A stretch of DNA of 6,810 nt, taken from Anaerolineaceae bacterium UBA5365 (GTDB lineage: Bacteria; Chloroflexota; Anaerolineae; Anaerolineales; Anaerolineaceae). The position numbers were made by a program, and so were the translations under genes. The notes below the pieces were generated by a model that had not been told where the DNA came from, searched no databases, and saw only the letters and a program-made list of their open reading frames with translations. The stretch is from positions 1 through 6,810 of the forward strand of contig DHPL01000051.1 in assembly GCA_002407905.1 (NCBI GenBank), given 5' to 3'. Shown here piece after piece: positions 1-6,113 of this stretch. Position 1 is the stretch's first letter. The number at the start of each line of letters is the position of its first letter.

Positions 1-920
1 CGCAGCTCCTGATAATCCTTGAAGGCGGCCTCGATGACTTCGGCCTGAGCCAAATCCGCTTGCAAGTCTTTCCATTGGTTTTGTTTTGCCGTTAATTTGT
101 CTTCCAGGCTCGTATAGGCAGCCTTGGCTGAGTCTGCCTGGCGCTGGAGCAATTGATGGTTTTCCCGCTGGGCACGCAGACGCTCCTGGTTGGCCCGCTG
201 GGTTTCCAGGCTGGCTAGTTCCGCCCGCAGTTTCTCTGCTGCCAAGGCCCGCTGTCCCACCAACTCCTGCTGCTCTTTCCTGCGGCTATCCTCCTGGTCC
301 AGGTAGCGTTGCACATCCCCCATCCGGTCTTCATTGAGTTTTAATTGACTCGTGCAGTCTGAAATGCGATCGGTTGCGGCTTTTTTGTACTTTTCCCACT
401 GGTCCAGGCCCAGGATGCTCGATAGGATGCGTTTGCGTTCAGCCGGCCGCTGGGTGGCAAAGGAATCGGCCTTGCCCTGCAGGAAGAAGGAGGCGTTCAC
501 AAAACTCTCGTAATCCAAACGCAGGGTGTTTTCAATTTCCCGGTCGGTTTCTTTCACGCTATGGCGGGTGAGCGAACGCCAGGCGCGGGCAGGGTCATCG
601 ACCGCCTCAGGGTTCTGGATGTAAAACTCCAGGCTGCTCCCCTTGCCGCGCGTGAGAGACCGCTGTACCCGGTAAGTTTGCCCCTCGTATTCGAAATCCA
701 GGCACACCTCAGCACGCTTGCTGGCCGTATTGATGATCGCTTCATCGGTCTTTCGCGCCTTGGCATAGAGCGCGAAGGTGATCGCGTCCAGCAGAGAGCT
801 TTTGCCAGCCCCATTGGGTCCGGAAATGCATGCCAGGTCCAACTCGCTGAAATCGATCTCGGCGGGCTGGCGTTCGCTATACGAGGTAAAACCACTAATG
901 CGTAGGTAGCGCGGGATCAT
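1..920 (-). CDS. sbcC: SbcC/Rad50-like SMC-family ATPase, N-terminal part (runs off the left edge)
   Basis: The minus strand is open from the ATG at 920 to position 1 (306 codons), so only the N-terminal half lobe and the start of the coiled coil are present. The protein opens with a typical Rad50/SbcC first strand (MIPRYLRISGFTSY), a Walker A loop GPNGAGKS at residues 34-41, and a Q-loop with Gln148 in FFLQGKADSF. This is followed by RKRILSSILGLDQWEKYK at about 162-179, the usual lead into the coiled coil. From about 175 to the edge the chain is rich in Glu, Gln, Arg and Leu, as expected for a long antiparallel coiled coil. The zinc hook, signature motif and Walker B lie outside the window. 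Family knowledge: the protein dimerises and works with the SbcD/Mre11 nuclease on DNA ends. The start overlaps the herA stop as ATGA, with only a weak GGGG upstream, which suggests translational coupling. I see no frameshift. Family assignment is firm; SbcC versus Rad50 naming is arbitrary. Confidence 0.93.
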   Translation of the reverse strand, partial: MIPRYLRISGFTSYSERQPAEIDFSELDLACISGPNGAGKSSLLDAITFALYAKARKTDEAIINTASKRAEVCLDFEYEGQTYRVQRSLTRGKGSSLEFYIQNPEAVDDPARAWRSLTRHSVKETDREIENTLRLDYESFVNASFFLQGKADSFATQRPAERKRILSSILGLDQWEKYKKAATDRISDCTSQLKLNEDRMGDVQRYLDQEDSRRKEQQELVGQRALAAEKLRAELASLETQRANQERLRAQRENHQLLQRQADSAKAAYTSLEDKLTAKQNQWKDLQADLAQAEVIEAAFKDYQEL

Positions 921-2629
921 TCGTCGTACCCCAGCAGGCTGTTGTGGTCGGCAATGCTCGCCGGCGCTTCAGTTCTGCTCCCTAACAAGTCCTGCCAAAA
1001 TTTATCGTCGTAACGCCGGGAACGCAGCGGAATCGGCATGGGCACGCCCCAGCCCAGCATCAGCACCTCTTCCTTAGGCTGCAGTTTGGCCAGCATCCCC
1101 CGGAGCGACCCCCGCCCGGGCAAGCCGGAAAGCACCGCGTTGATGTCGTCCTCATCGCCCAGGGCGCCGCTGATGCGTGTGCCCAGCTGGCTCATCACCT
1201 CGTCGTAAATCTGTGATGGGCGCTGGTCGATGATTAGGAGGGTCACGTAATACTTGCGCATCTCGCGCGCGATGGTCGAAAAAATGGTTTGACTGGCCAT
1301 CTCCCGATTAAGCAATTTATGCGCCTCTTCAACCACCACCACCAGGGGACGCGGCTCGGGGTTTTTAAGGCGATCTTTGTGGAATTCGTTGGTGCGCCAC
1401 TCCCAGCGGTCGCGGATCTTGCGGGTGATCAGGTTGGTGACCAGGAGGTAATCCAATTCGCTGTCGAAGCGCCCAAAGGAAAGCACCACGTGCCGCCCGG
1501 CTTCCAGGTTGTTGATGATGTCATCCAGCCCGCTGCTGGCGGGTTTATCCACCAGGTAGCCGCGGTTTTCAATGCGGCCCAGTTTGGTGCGCAAAGACTC
1601 GGCGGATTTTTCATGCACGCCCGCGCTCTGGGCCCATTTGGCCACAGAATCATCGGCCGGCACGCGCTTGCCAGTTTCTTCATCCGGCACCAGGGCCCCA
1701 ACCTTCATCGCCATGAATTTGGTAAACCAATCACCTGGAAAGTCGCGTTCCAGGTAGCTCAGCACCACCGGCGCGTTATCCGTCAGGTTCAAGGCCTGGC
1801 TCAGCTGCAGGACGTCTTCCGGCGTGATATCGGCATGGGCGATCTGCAAGGTAAAGTCCGGCTGGCGGGCACCAAAACTGGTGCCGGCACCCAGGCCTAC
1901 CAGGCGCACCTTGGAATCAAAGCCGCTCTTGAGCCCGCGGACCCCCTTGCCGGTATCGGAGCTGGTTGTATCCGGCCCGTATTCGTTGTGCATGTCGAAG
2001 ATCAGCGTGGAAGCCTGCCCGGCATGGATGAGGCCGGCCAGGATCATGCGGGCCAGAAAACTCTTGCCGCTGCCGGTCGTTCCAAAAATACCCGCCGACC
2101 GCTGAACGAACTTATCCAGGCGCAGGCAAATGGCATGCCCTTGCTCCCGGGTTTCACCGACGCGAAAGACATTCTTGCCATCCTCTTCCCCGAAAATCGT
2201 GCTGATATCGGCCGCGTCTGCCAGGCGCACCAGGCTATGGTGCTGGGGCAGGGTTTTGACCGGCATGGGGTTCGTCTTATCCGGGTTCATTTCGCGCCAG
2301 GCGGCGTATTCGGGGCTGCCCGGTTCCGGTCCGCGTTCCATCATCAGCGCGGGCATCACCGCCAGCGTGGGAAAAAGCGTGGCCTTATCCAATAGCTTTG
2401 CCAGGGCTGGCGTGTAACGGCCGGCGGAGACCTCCCCGGCATATCGTTCGTCCAGAGCCTGCAACTGAATATCTGTCACCAGGCCGTAAAAGCGCCATTG
2501 TTCGCTGTCGGTTACTACAAAGGCGCCTTCCTGCACCTCACCCACCGGCACCTGCAAACGCACCTGAAGGTTGGCCTCCAGTCCGCCGCCGCTCACAAAA
2601 CCGATTGCCGGGTTCGCGTTCATTTCCAT
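917..2629 (-). CDS. herA: HerA-type DNA translocase/helicase ATPase
   Basis: This 570-residue protein has the HerA layout. An N-terminal HAS-barrel region (about 8-65, with YGLVTDI at 48-54) precedes a RecA-like ATPase core (DUF87 type). The core has Walker A GTTGSGKS at 183-190, the conserved FDMHNEY at 211-217, Walker B with the paired acidic residues VVVVEEAHK (430-438), and an arginine-bearing stretch STIAREMRKY (451-460) followed by IIDQRPSQI (466-474). The last is the usual HerA sensor/arginine-finger neighbourhood. Family knowledge: HerA forms a hexameric ring, pumps double-stranded DNA and activates the NurA nuclease. The start at 2629 is chosen because GGAGG lies 4 bases upstream. 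A second ATG two codons later is less well spaced. The start overlaps the preceding gene by 10 bp, and the stop overlaps the sbcC-like start by 4 bp. Nothing catalytic is missing. A large plus-strand open frame opposite it is a shadow. Confidence 0.95.
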   Translation of the reverse strand: MEMNANPAIGFVSGGGLEANLQVRLQVPVGEVQEGAFVVTDSEQWRFYGLVTDIQLQALDERYAGEVSAGRYTPALAKLLDKATLFPTLAVMPALMMERGPEPGSPEYAAWREMNPDKTNPMPVKTLPQHHSLVRLADAADISTIFGEEDGKNVFRVGETREQGHAICLRLDKFVQRSAGIFGTTGSGKSFLARMILAGLIHAGQASTLIFDMHNEYGPDTTSSDTGKGVRGLKSGFDSKVRLVGLGAGTSFGARQPDFTLQIAHADITPEDVLQLSQALNLTDNAPVVLSYLERDFPGDWFTKFMAMKVGALVPDEETGKRVPADDSVAKWAQSAGVHEKSAESLRTKLGRIENRGYLVDKPASSGLDDIINNLEAGRHVVLSFGRFDSELDYLLVTNLITRKIRDRWEWRTNEFHKDRLKNPEPRPLVVVVEEAHKLLNREMASQTIFSTIAREMRKYYVTLLIIDQRPSQIYDEVMSQLGTRISGALGDEDDINAVLSGLPGRGSLRGMLAKLQPKEEVLMLGWGVPMPIPLRSRRYDDKFWQDLLGSRTEAPASIADHNSLLGYDE

Positions 2630-3246
2630 GATTCCTCCAGGGCCGAGAGTGCATCCAGCAGCAGGCTGAGCCGTTCATAGTCGTTGCGCAGCACGCGAAT
2701 CAGGGCTTCGGCCAGGCTGGGGTACCAGCTTCCCGCCTTATTCCCGGCCGGCTGCCAGCTCTGCAGCTGGTCTGCGTGCGCCAAAATCATCTCCTGGGCA
2801 GGGTATTCGGTCTGGTTCAAAATCCGGCGCAAATAGGCGAACTTGTTTTCCTCGCAGAACCGCAACCCTTCCTCAGGCGTGCACAGGCGCAAGGCCTGCA
2901 GCGCCAGGGGCGGCGTGCCCGGCAGGCGCGGGCGCATACGTCCGTCCTGGGCAAAGCCCAGCGTGATCACGCTAATCTCAACCGGCTGATTACGGTTATA
3001 GCGGTTATCTGCCAGGGTTTCGGATCCCATCCGGCCTTCAGCCACCAATTGCTGTACCAGGCCGTCGTCCAGTACCCGGATGTCAGCGATCAGCCCATAG
3101 ATCGTCTGGCCCTGGGCTTCCACCTGGCAGAGGCAGCCCAAGAGGGGCTGGTTCAGCGCCTCCAGCGCTTCAGCCCGGGTGCCTACGGTAAAGCCAGCAG
3201 CGCTGGCGCGTAATAAGTGGCCTACAATGGGTGCTTCCTGGGGCAT
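2620..3246 (-). CDS. Uncharacterised protein with a HerA-like N-terminal (HAS-barrel-like) segment, no ATPase domain
   Basis: I do not recognise a named family for this 208-residue protein. It sits between nurA and herA, starting on the base after the nurA stop and overlapping herA by 10 bp. By eye its first half resembles the HerA N-terminus next door. GF at 18-19 and YGLIADI at 50-56 match GF at 10-11 and YGLVTDI at 48-54 of HerA. A strand-like stretch and LPGTPP at 108-113 parallel the PGSPEY at 103-108 of HerA. The rest is helical in character (about 124-208), ending in a leucine-rich helix. No Walker A, Walker B or nuclease motif is present, and there is no signal peptide or membrane segment. 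Four cysteines (38, 40, 122, 131) are unusual for these neighbours. Inference: a degenerate or specialised HerA paralogue reduced to the HAS barrel, acting as an adaptor or regulator of NurA-HerA. The gene is clearly real; the function is inferred. Confidence 0.85.
   Translation of the reverse strand: MPQEAPIVGHLLRASAAGFTVGTRAEALEALNQPLLGCLCQVEAQGQTIYGLIADIRVLDDGLVQQLVAEGRMGSETLADNRYNRNQPVEISVITLGFAQDGRMRPRLPGTPPLALQALRLCTPEEGLRFCEENKFAYLRRILNQTEYPAQEMILAHADQLQSWQPAGNKAGSWYPSLAEALIRVLRNDYERLSLLLDALSALEESWK
2634..2638 (-). promoter_or_regulatory. Ribosome binding site of herA, inside the upstream gene
   Basis: GGAGG sits 4 bases before the ATG at 2629 and lies within the coding end of the 208-residue gene. 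It supports the first of two closely spaced ATG codons as the herA start. Confidence 0.75.
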
Positions 3247-4440
3247 TTAACCTCCCAAACTCTCTTTGCCAAATGCTTTGGCACTTACGGATCCATAGTC
3301 CAGCCCGGCAGCACGCCAGGCTGTTTTAAGCAATTTATTGATGGCATTCTGCTCACTGATCCCAATCACGGCTTCCTCATGGGCGCGGGTGAGCACGTAG
3401 GGGAACGGGTGCGCCGGGGTGCCCTGAGTGTCCGCAAAGACCACCGCGTGGACCTGGTCCACCATCCTGGGCTCCATGGCCACCCACTCCGCGAATTCCA
3501 CGCGGGCAATCAGCGTCTGACCGGTCAGCTCATCCCGCCCAACGCAAAGGTAAAAGCAAAAGACACGTTGGCGTTCCGCTGCGCCCACCCCGCCGCGCCG
3601 GGGCCGCTGGGAAACGATCTCAAACACCGCTGAACGCTGCCCAGGTTCGCTCAGGCGCTCCCCAAAGAGCTGCAAATCGCTCACGGGGATGCCGGTTTGC
3701 AGGGCGCGGTTCACAGCCTCAGGTGTAATTTGGTCCAATCCGCCGATGGCCAGCATCCGGCTGAGCATGGCGCTGCCGGGTTTATCGATGTACCCGGCAT
3801 GCACCAGGCGCCGGGAGGCCAGCTCCTGCTCCAGGGCCGCGATCCGTTCTTCGATGCGCGGTTGGCTAAGGGCGTCCTCGCGGCTGCGGTGGACTTCCAA
3901 CGGGCCATCGCTGAGCGCCAGGCGCAGTCCGGGTTCTTCGCCGGCAAAAAGGCGCGGGATCAGCTCGCGTTCGGCCAAATCCCGCCTTAAGTCCACTTCC
4001 GCGTCCGAGATCAGGCTGCCATTAGCGTTGAAAAGCTCCTCATAGGGGATGATCTCGGTTTGCTTGTTGGTCCAGGGGGTCCTTCTGCTGCCTGGCTCGA
4101 TGCCGATCCAGCCCAGATTGATCAGCCCAAAAGCGATCGCCTGGTGGCGGCTGGGCAGTATCTGCGATCCATCAATGCCCAAAAGGGTGTAGCCCTGGGG
4201 TGTCTCGGGCAAGGGTGCCAGCAGGGTAAAGGGCTCGGCCATAGGGCGCGCGGTATACAGCGCCGGCATGATTTCCCTGGCCCGGTCAATTTTGGACGCC
4301 AGGGCTGCCAGGTCCAAAGCCGGGTCGAAGAGCTTTTCCGCGCCCCGGCGGGCCAAACGCTGCTGCTCCAGCATGTACTCGGCGCTGGCTTTGGCGTGGT
4401 CGGGAAGGTTTTGTACAATCTGCAGATAATTGGCTGGCAT
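3247..4440 (-). CDS. nurA: NurA-domain nuclease, partner of HerA
   Basis: This 397-residue protein carries the NurA fold signatures. LLGIDGSQ with Asp90 is the first metal-binding motif, and ALSDGPL with Asp178 is the second. GYIDKPGSAML follows at 216-226, RVEFAEW at 313-319, and RAHEEAVIG with His354 at 352-360 near the C-terminus. Family knowledge: NurA is a manganese-dependent nuclease with an RNase H-like core. It acts as a dimer docked on the HerA hexamer and resects DNA ends. I chose the ATG at 4440 because GGAG sits 4 bases upstream. An upstream in-frame TTG at 4476 would add 12 residues, but it has no ribosome site and the region contains the probable -10 box. The gene is first in the operon. 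Its final codons double as the ribosome site of the next gene. Length is within the usual NurA range and the catalytic residues look intact. Confidence 0.92.
   Translation of the reverse strand: MPANYLQIVQNLPDHAKASAEYMLEQQRLARRGAEKLFDPALDLAALASKIDRAREIMPALYTARPMAEPFTLLAPLPETPQGYTLLGIDGSQILPSRHQAIAFGLINLGWIGIEPGSRRTPWTNKQTEIIPYEELFNANGSLISDAEVDLRRDLAERELIPRLFAGEEPGLRLALSDGPLEVHRSREDALSQPRIEERIAALEQELASRRLVHAGYIDKPGSAMLSRMLAIGGLDQITPEAVNRALQTGIPVSDLQLFGERLSEPGQRSAVFEIVSQRPRRGGVGAAERQRVFCFYLCVGRDELTGQTLIARVEFAEWVAMEPRMVDQVHAVVFADTQGTPAHPFPYVLTRAHEEAVIGISEQNAINKLLKTAWRAAGLDYGSVSAKAFGKESLGG
3251..3256 (-). promoter_or_regulatory. Ribosome binding site of the HAS-like gene, inside the nurA 3' end
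   Basis: GGGAGG is encoded by the last sense codons of nurA (its Gly-Gly end) and lies 4 bases before the ATG at 3246. The stop TAA and this ATG are directly adjacent, a clear translational-coupling arrangement. Confidence 0.75.
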
Positions 4441-4444
4441 CAGG

Positions 4445-4448
4445 CTCC
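4445..4448 (-). promoter_or_regulatory. Ribosome binding site of nurA, decides the start
   Basis: GGAG on the minus strand lies 4 bases before the ATG at 4440. It supports this start over the in-frame TTG at 4476. Confidence 0.7.
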
Positions 4449-4461
4449 GGTAGACTCTTGA

Positions 4462-4467
4462 ATTATA
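4462..4467 (-). promoter_or_regulatory. Probable -10 box of the nurA operon (TATAAT)
   Basis: A perfect TATAAT on the minus strand lies 21 bases before the nurA ATG, giving a predicted transcript start near 4455 and a leader of about 15 bases. The -35 region is poor: only T-rich sequence such as TTCCTT about 19 bases upstream. The promoter may therefore be weak or need an activator. It falls inside the hypothetical TTG-initiated extension of nurA, which argues against that extension. Confidence 0.55.
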
Positions 4468-4546
4468 GCAAAGCAAGCACGCGTAAAAGGAATGAAGCCG
4501 GAACGGACGGTTGCCAATTCCTTTGGCTGCGGTGCAGAAACTGTCC

Positions 4547-4601
4547 CAAACCGGGAAATAAGCAATTAACCGCCTGCAAGCGATGGCAAGCCGGGAACTA
4601 A
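4547..4601 (+). repeat. Direct repeat pair, 15 bp units 40 bp apart
   Basis: CAAACCGGGAAATAA at 4547-4561 and CAAGCCGGGAACTAA at 4587-4601 agree at 13 of 15 positions. They are offset by exactly 40 bp, close to four helical turns. A shorter related string, AAGCCGGAAC, occurs at 4495-4504. The position just upstream of the SIMPL gene would suit a regulator binding site, but chance is not excluded. Confidence 0.4.
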
Positions 4602-4640
4602 TTGGTAACTAACAGCGTTAAAACAGCAGAAGACTACTCA

Positions 4641-4647
4641 AAAGGAG
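4641..4647 (+). promoter_or_regulatory. Ribosome binding site of the SIMPL gene, decides the start
   Basis: AAAGGAG lies 5 bases before the ATG at 4653. An in-frame TTG at 4602 would add 17 polar residues ahead of the signal peptide and has no such site, so it is rejected as the start. Confidence 0.8.
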
Positions 4648-4652
4648 TAAAA

Positions 4653-5426
4653 ATGAGAAAGAATTTTGTTTTGATCGCCCTGAGCGTGTTCGTAATCGGA
4701 GGTTTAGCCCTAATGGCAGTCAACCAATCCCCTGTAATGGCCCAGGGTAACAACCCCAATCCCCCCGGGCAAAACATGGCCAATAACCAGCCTTTGCGCA
4801 CCCTCTCGGTGGATGGCACCGGCAGCCTGACCCTGGTTCCGGATATCGCCTACATCAACATCGGTGTGAACAGCGAAGGCGAGCAGGTGGCCGATGCCCT
4901 TGCCCGCAATAACGAATTGGCAAATCAGATCGCCGAGGCACTCAAAGCCGCCGGCGTGGATGAAAAAGACATCCAGACCGCCAATTTCAACGTCTACCCG
5001 CAGCAACGCTACGATAACAACGGCCAGGTAACCGGTACATTCTTTACCGTGAGCAATAACCTCTACGTTACCGTGCGCGACCTCGCCAAATTAGGTGAGA
5101 TGCTGGACGATGTTACCGCCAGCGGTGCCAATAACATTTATGGCATCCAGTTCGACATCAAGGATCGCAAAGCCGCTCTGGCCCAGGCCCGCGACCTGGC
5201 CCTGGCCGATGCCAGGCAGCAGGCTGCCGATGTTGCCAAGGTGATGGAAGTCACTTTGGGCGATGTTCAGCACATCAATGTGAGCCAGACCAATTCCGGC
5301 CCGGCCCCGTACTACGGCATGGGTGCCGGCGGATACGCCGCTGACGCAGCTGCCAGCCCGGTACCGGTGGCAGCCGGCCAGATCACCATCAGCTACACAG
5401 CCACGCTGACCTACGCCATCAAGTAG
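4653..5426 (+). CDS. Exported SIMPL-domain (DUF541) protein
   Basis: The 257-residue product begins with a signal peptide: MRKN, a hydrophobic core at 5-23, and a likely cut after VMA at residue 30. No lipobox cysteine is present, so it should be released or stay loosely at the envelope. A short Asn/Pro/Gln-rich linker (31-47) leads to the SIMPL domain (about 49-257). The domain has the usual opening LSVDGTGSLTLVPDIAYI, the helix ALARNNELANQIAEALKAAG, the IQTANFNVYPQ strand, and the late helix RKAALAQARDLALADARQQA (172-191). It ends in a C-terminal TISYTATLTYAIK strand. Members (YggE-like, BP26-like) are linked to oxidative-stress protection and envelope functions, but the biochemical role is not settled. 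A Gly/Ala/Pro-rich loop at 214-240 interrupts the end of the domain. A strong terminator follows directly, so it is probably a single-gene unit. Confidence 0.9.
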   Translation: MRKNFVLIALSVFVIGGLALMAVNQSPVMAQGNNPNPPGQNMANNQPLRTLSVDGTGSLTLVPDIAYINIGVNSEGEQVADALARNNELANQIAEALKAAGVDEKDIQTANFNVYPQQRYDNNGQVTGTFFTVSNNLYVTVRDLAKLGEMLDDVTASGANNIYGIQFDIKDRKAALAQARDLALADARQQAADVAKVMEVTLGDVQHINVSQTNSGPAPYYGMGAGGYAADAAASPVPVAAGQITISYTATLTYAIK

Positions 5427-5446
5427 AGTGCAAACTTTACACAATG

Positions 5447-5480
5447 CCCCGCTCACCCCATGAGCGGGGTTTTTTATTTT
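5447..5480 (+). terminator. Intrinsic terminator after the SIMPL gene
   Basis: A perfect 9-bp stem, CCCCGCTCA (5447-5455) with TGAGCGGGG (5461-5469), closes a 5-base loop. It is followed by six T, then A and four T. It starts 20 bases after the stop codon and separates this gene from the nitroreductase unit. On the minus strand there is no matching T-tract, so it works rightward only. Confidence 0.93.
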
Positions 5481-5487
5481 CCTGGCG

Positions 5488-5496
5488 TGTTAGAAT
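5488..5496 (+). promoter_or_regulatory. Probable extended -10 promoter of the nitroreductase-pgm unit
   Basis: TGTTAGAAT gives an extended -10 (TG, one base, then TAGAAT at 5491-5496), 26 bases before the ATG at 5523. The -35 region would fall in the T-tract of the preceding terminator and has no good TTGACA-like match, which fits an extended -10 promoter. Confidence 0.5.
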
Positions 5497-5522
5497 TTGG
5501 GCATCCCATTTTGGAGTAGTGT

Positions 5523-6113
5523 ATGAAAAATTCTGAAATCAGGCCCGGCTCTTATCGCAAGACGCAGCATCCGATCGAGACTCTGATTTTGGAAAGATGG
5601 TCGCCCCGCGCCATGAGCGGCGAAGCCGTGGAGACAGGGCAATTGATGCGCCTGTTTCAAGCCGCGCGTTGGGCACCCTCACCAGCCAACGGCCAGCCCT
5701 GGTTCTACCTCTTCACCACCCGCGACCGGGCCGATTGGCCGCTTTTTTACGGCCTTCTGGACGCGGGCAACCAGGAGTGGTGCCACAAGGCCTGGGCGCT
5801 TGTGCTTGTACTTGCCGAAGCCGTCCGCCCGAACGGCCGGCCCAACCGGCTGGCTGGTTTCAGCTCCGGCCTCAGCGTGCAAAACCTCTTGCTCCAAGGC
5901 CATGCCCTGGGCCTGGTCACCCACCCAATGGCGGGTTTCTACCCTGAAAAAGTGGCCGAAACATTAGGAACGCCCCCGGAATATGATCCCCAGATCATGA
6001 TCGCCATCGGGCAGCCCGGCAAAATACCTGAGCTTTCTGCGCGCAATCAGGCGCGCGAGTACCCATCCCAGCGCAAGGCACTGAGCGAAATCGTGCGGAA
6101 AGGTGGTTTTTAA
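5523..6113 (+). CDS. Nitroreductase-family FMN-dependent oxidoreductase
   Basis: This 196-residue protein has the nitroreductase order of motifs. An N-terminal ERWSPRAMSG (24-33) provides the Arg and Ser-Pro-Arg contacts to the FMN phosphate. APSPANGQPW (51-60) is the classic Asn-x-Gln-Pro-Trp region. GLSVQNLLLQGHALGL (116-131) and THPMAGF (133-139) form the central helix and loop, and IAIGQPG (160-166) comes near the end. Length is normal for the family. Such proteins use FMN and NAD(P)H to reduce nitro compounds, quinones or other substrates. The substrate cannot be told from sequence, so no symbol is given. GGAG at 5513-5516 with a 6-base spacer supports the start. The stop overlaps the next start as TAATG, so it is translationally coupled to the phosphoglucomutase gene although no metabolic link is obvious. 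Confidence 0.9.
   Translation: MKNSEIRPGSYRKTQHPIETLILERWSPRAMSGEAVETGQLMRLFQAARWAPSPANGQPWFYLFTTRDRADWPLFYGLLDAGNQEWCHKAWALVLVLAEAVRPNGRPNRLAGFSSGLSVQNLLLQGHALGLVTHPMAGFYPEKVAETLGTPPEYDPQIMIAIGQPGKIPELSARNQAREYPSQRKALSEIVRKGGF

Larger units (their letters stand above)
4441..4652. other. Divergent intergenic region between nurA and the SIMPL gene
   Basis: This 212-bp region separates two divergent genes and must hold both promoters. The leftward TATAAT is clear. For the rightward gene I find no convincing -35/-10 pair. The region has a direct repeat (4547-4561 and 4587-4601) and a short inverted repeat, GCCAA then five bases then TTGGC, at 4513-4527. I see no small open frame with a good ribosome site and no RNA-gene-like fold. 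Confidence 0.6.

Noticed and set aside
86..571. Small plus-strand frames rich in Pro, Gly and Arg
   Set aside because: They are shadows of the coiled-coil coding region on the minus strand. Neither shows a plausible product.
561..905. Plus- and minus-strand open frames of about 114 codons over the SbcC/Rad50 N-terminus
   Set aside because: They overlap the in-frame Walker A and Q-loop coding sequence of the sbcC-like gene and encode low-complexity, motif-free products.
1289..2395. Long plus-strand open frame (368 codons) opposite herA
   Set aside because: The herA gene on the other strand has complete family motifs. The antisense frame has no recognisable motifs and is a by-product of GC-rich codon use.
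3247..3256. Gly-Gly C-terminus of NurA as a possible ubiquitin-like or processing tail
   Set aside because: The codons coincide with the ribosome binding site of the next gene, which explains the GGGAGG sequence. Nothing else in the protein suggests a modifier.
1..4440. Reading the HerA-NurA set as an anti-phage defence island
   Set aside because: HerA-type ATPases do occur in defence systems. Here the partners are NurA and SbcC/Rad50, the neighbours are housekeeping genes, and there are no mobile elements or other defence genes, so DNA repair is the simpler reading.
4513..4527. Inverted repeat GCCAA-N5-TTGGC as a operator or terminator
   Set aside because: The arms are only 5 bp with no T-tract, so it is not a terminator, and it is too short to support as an operator without comparison.
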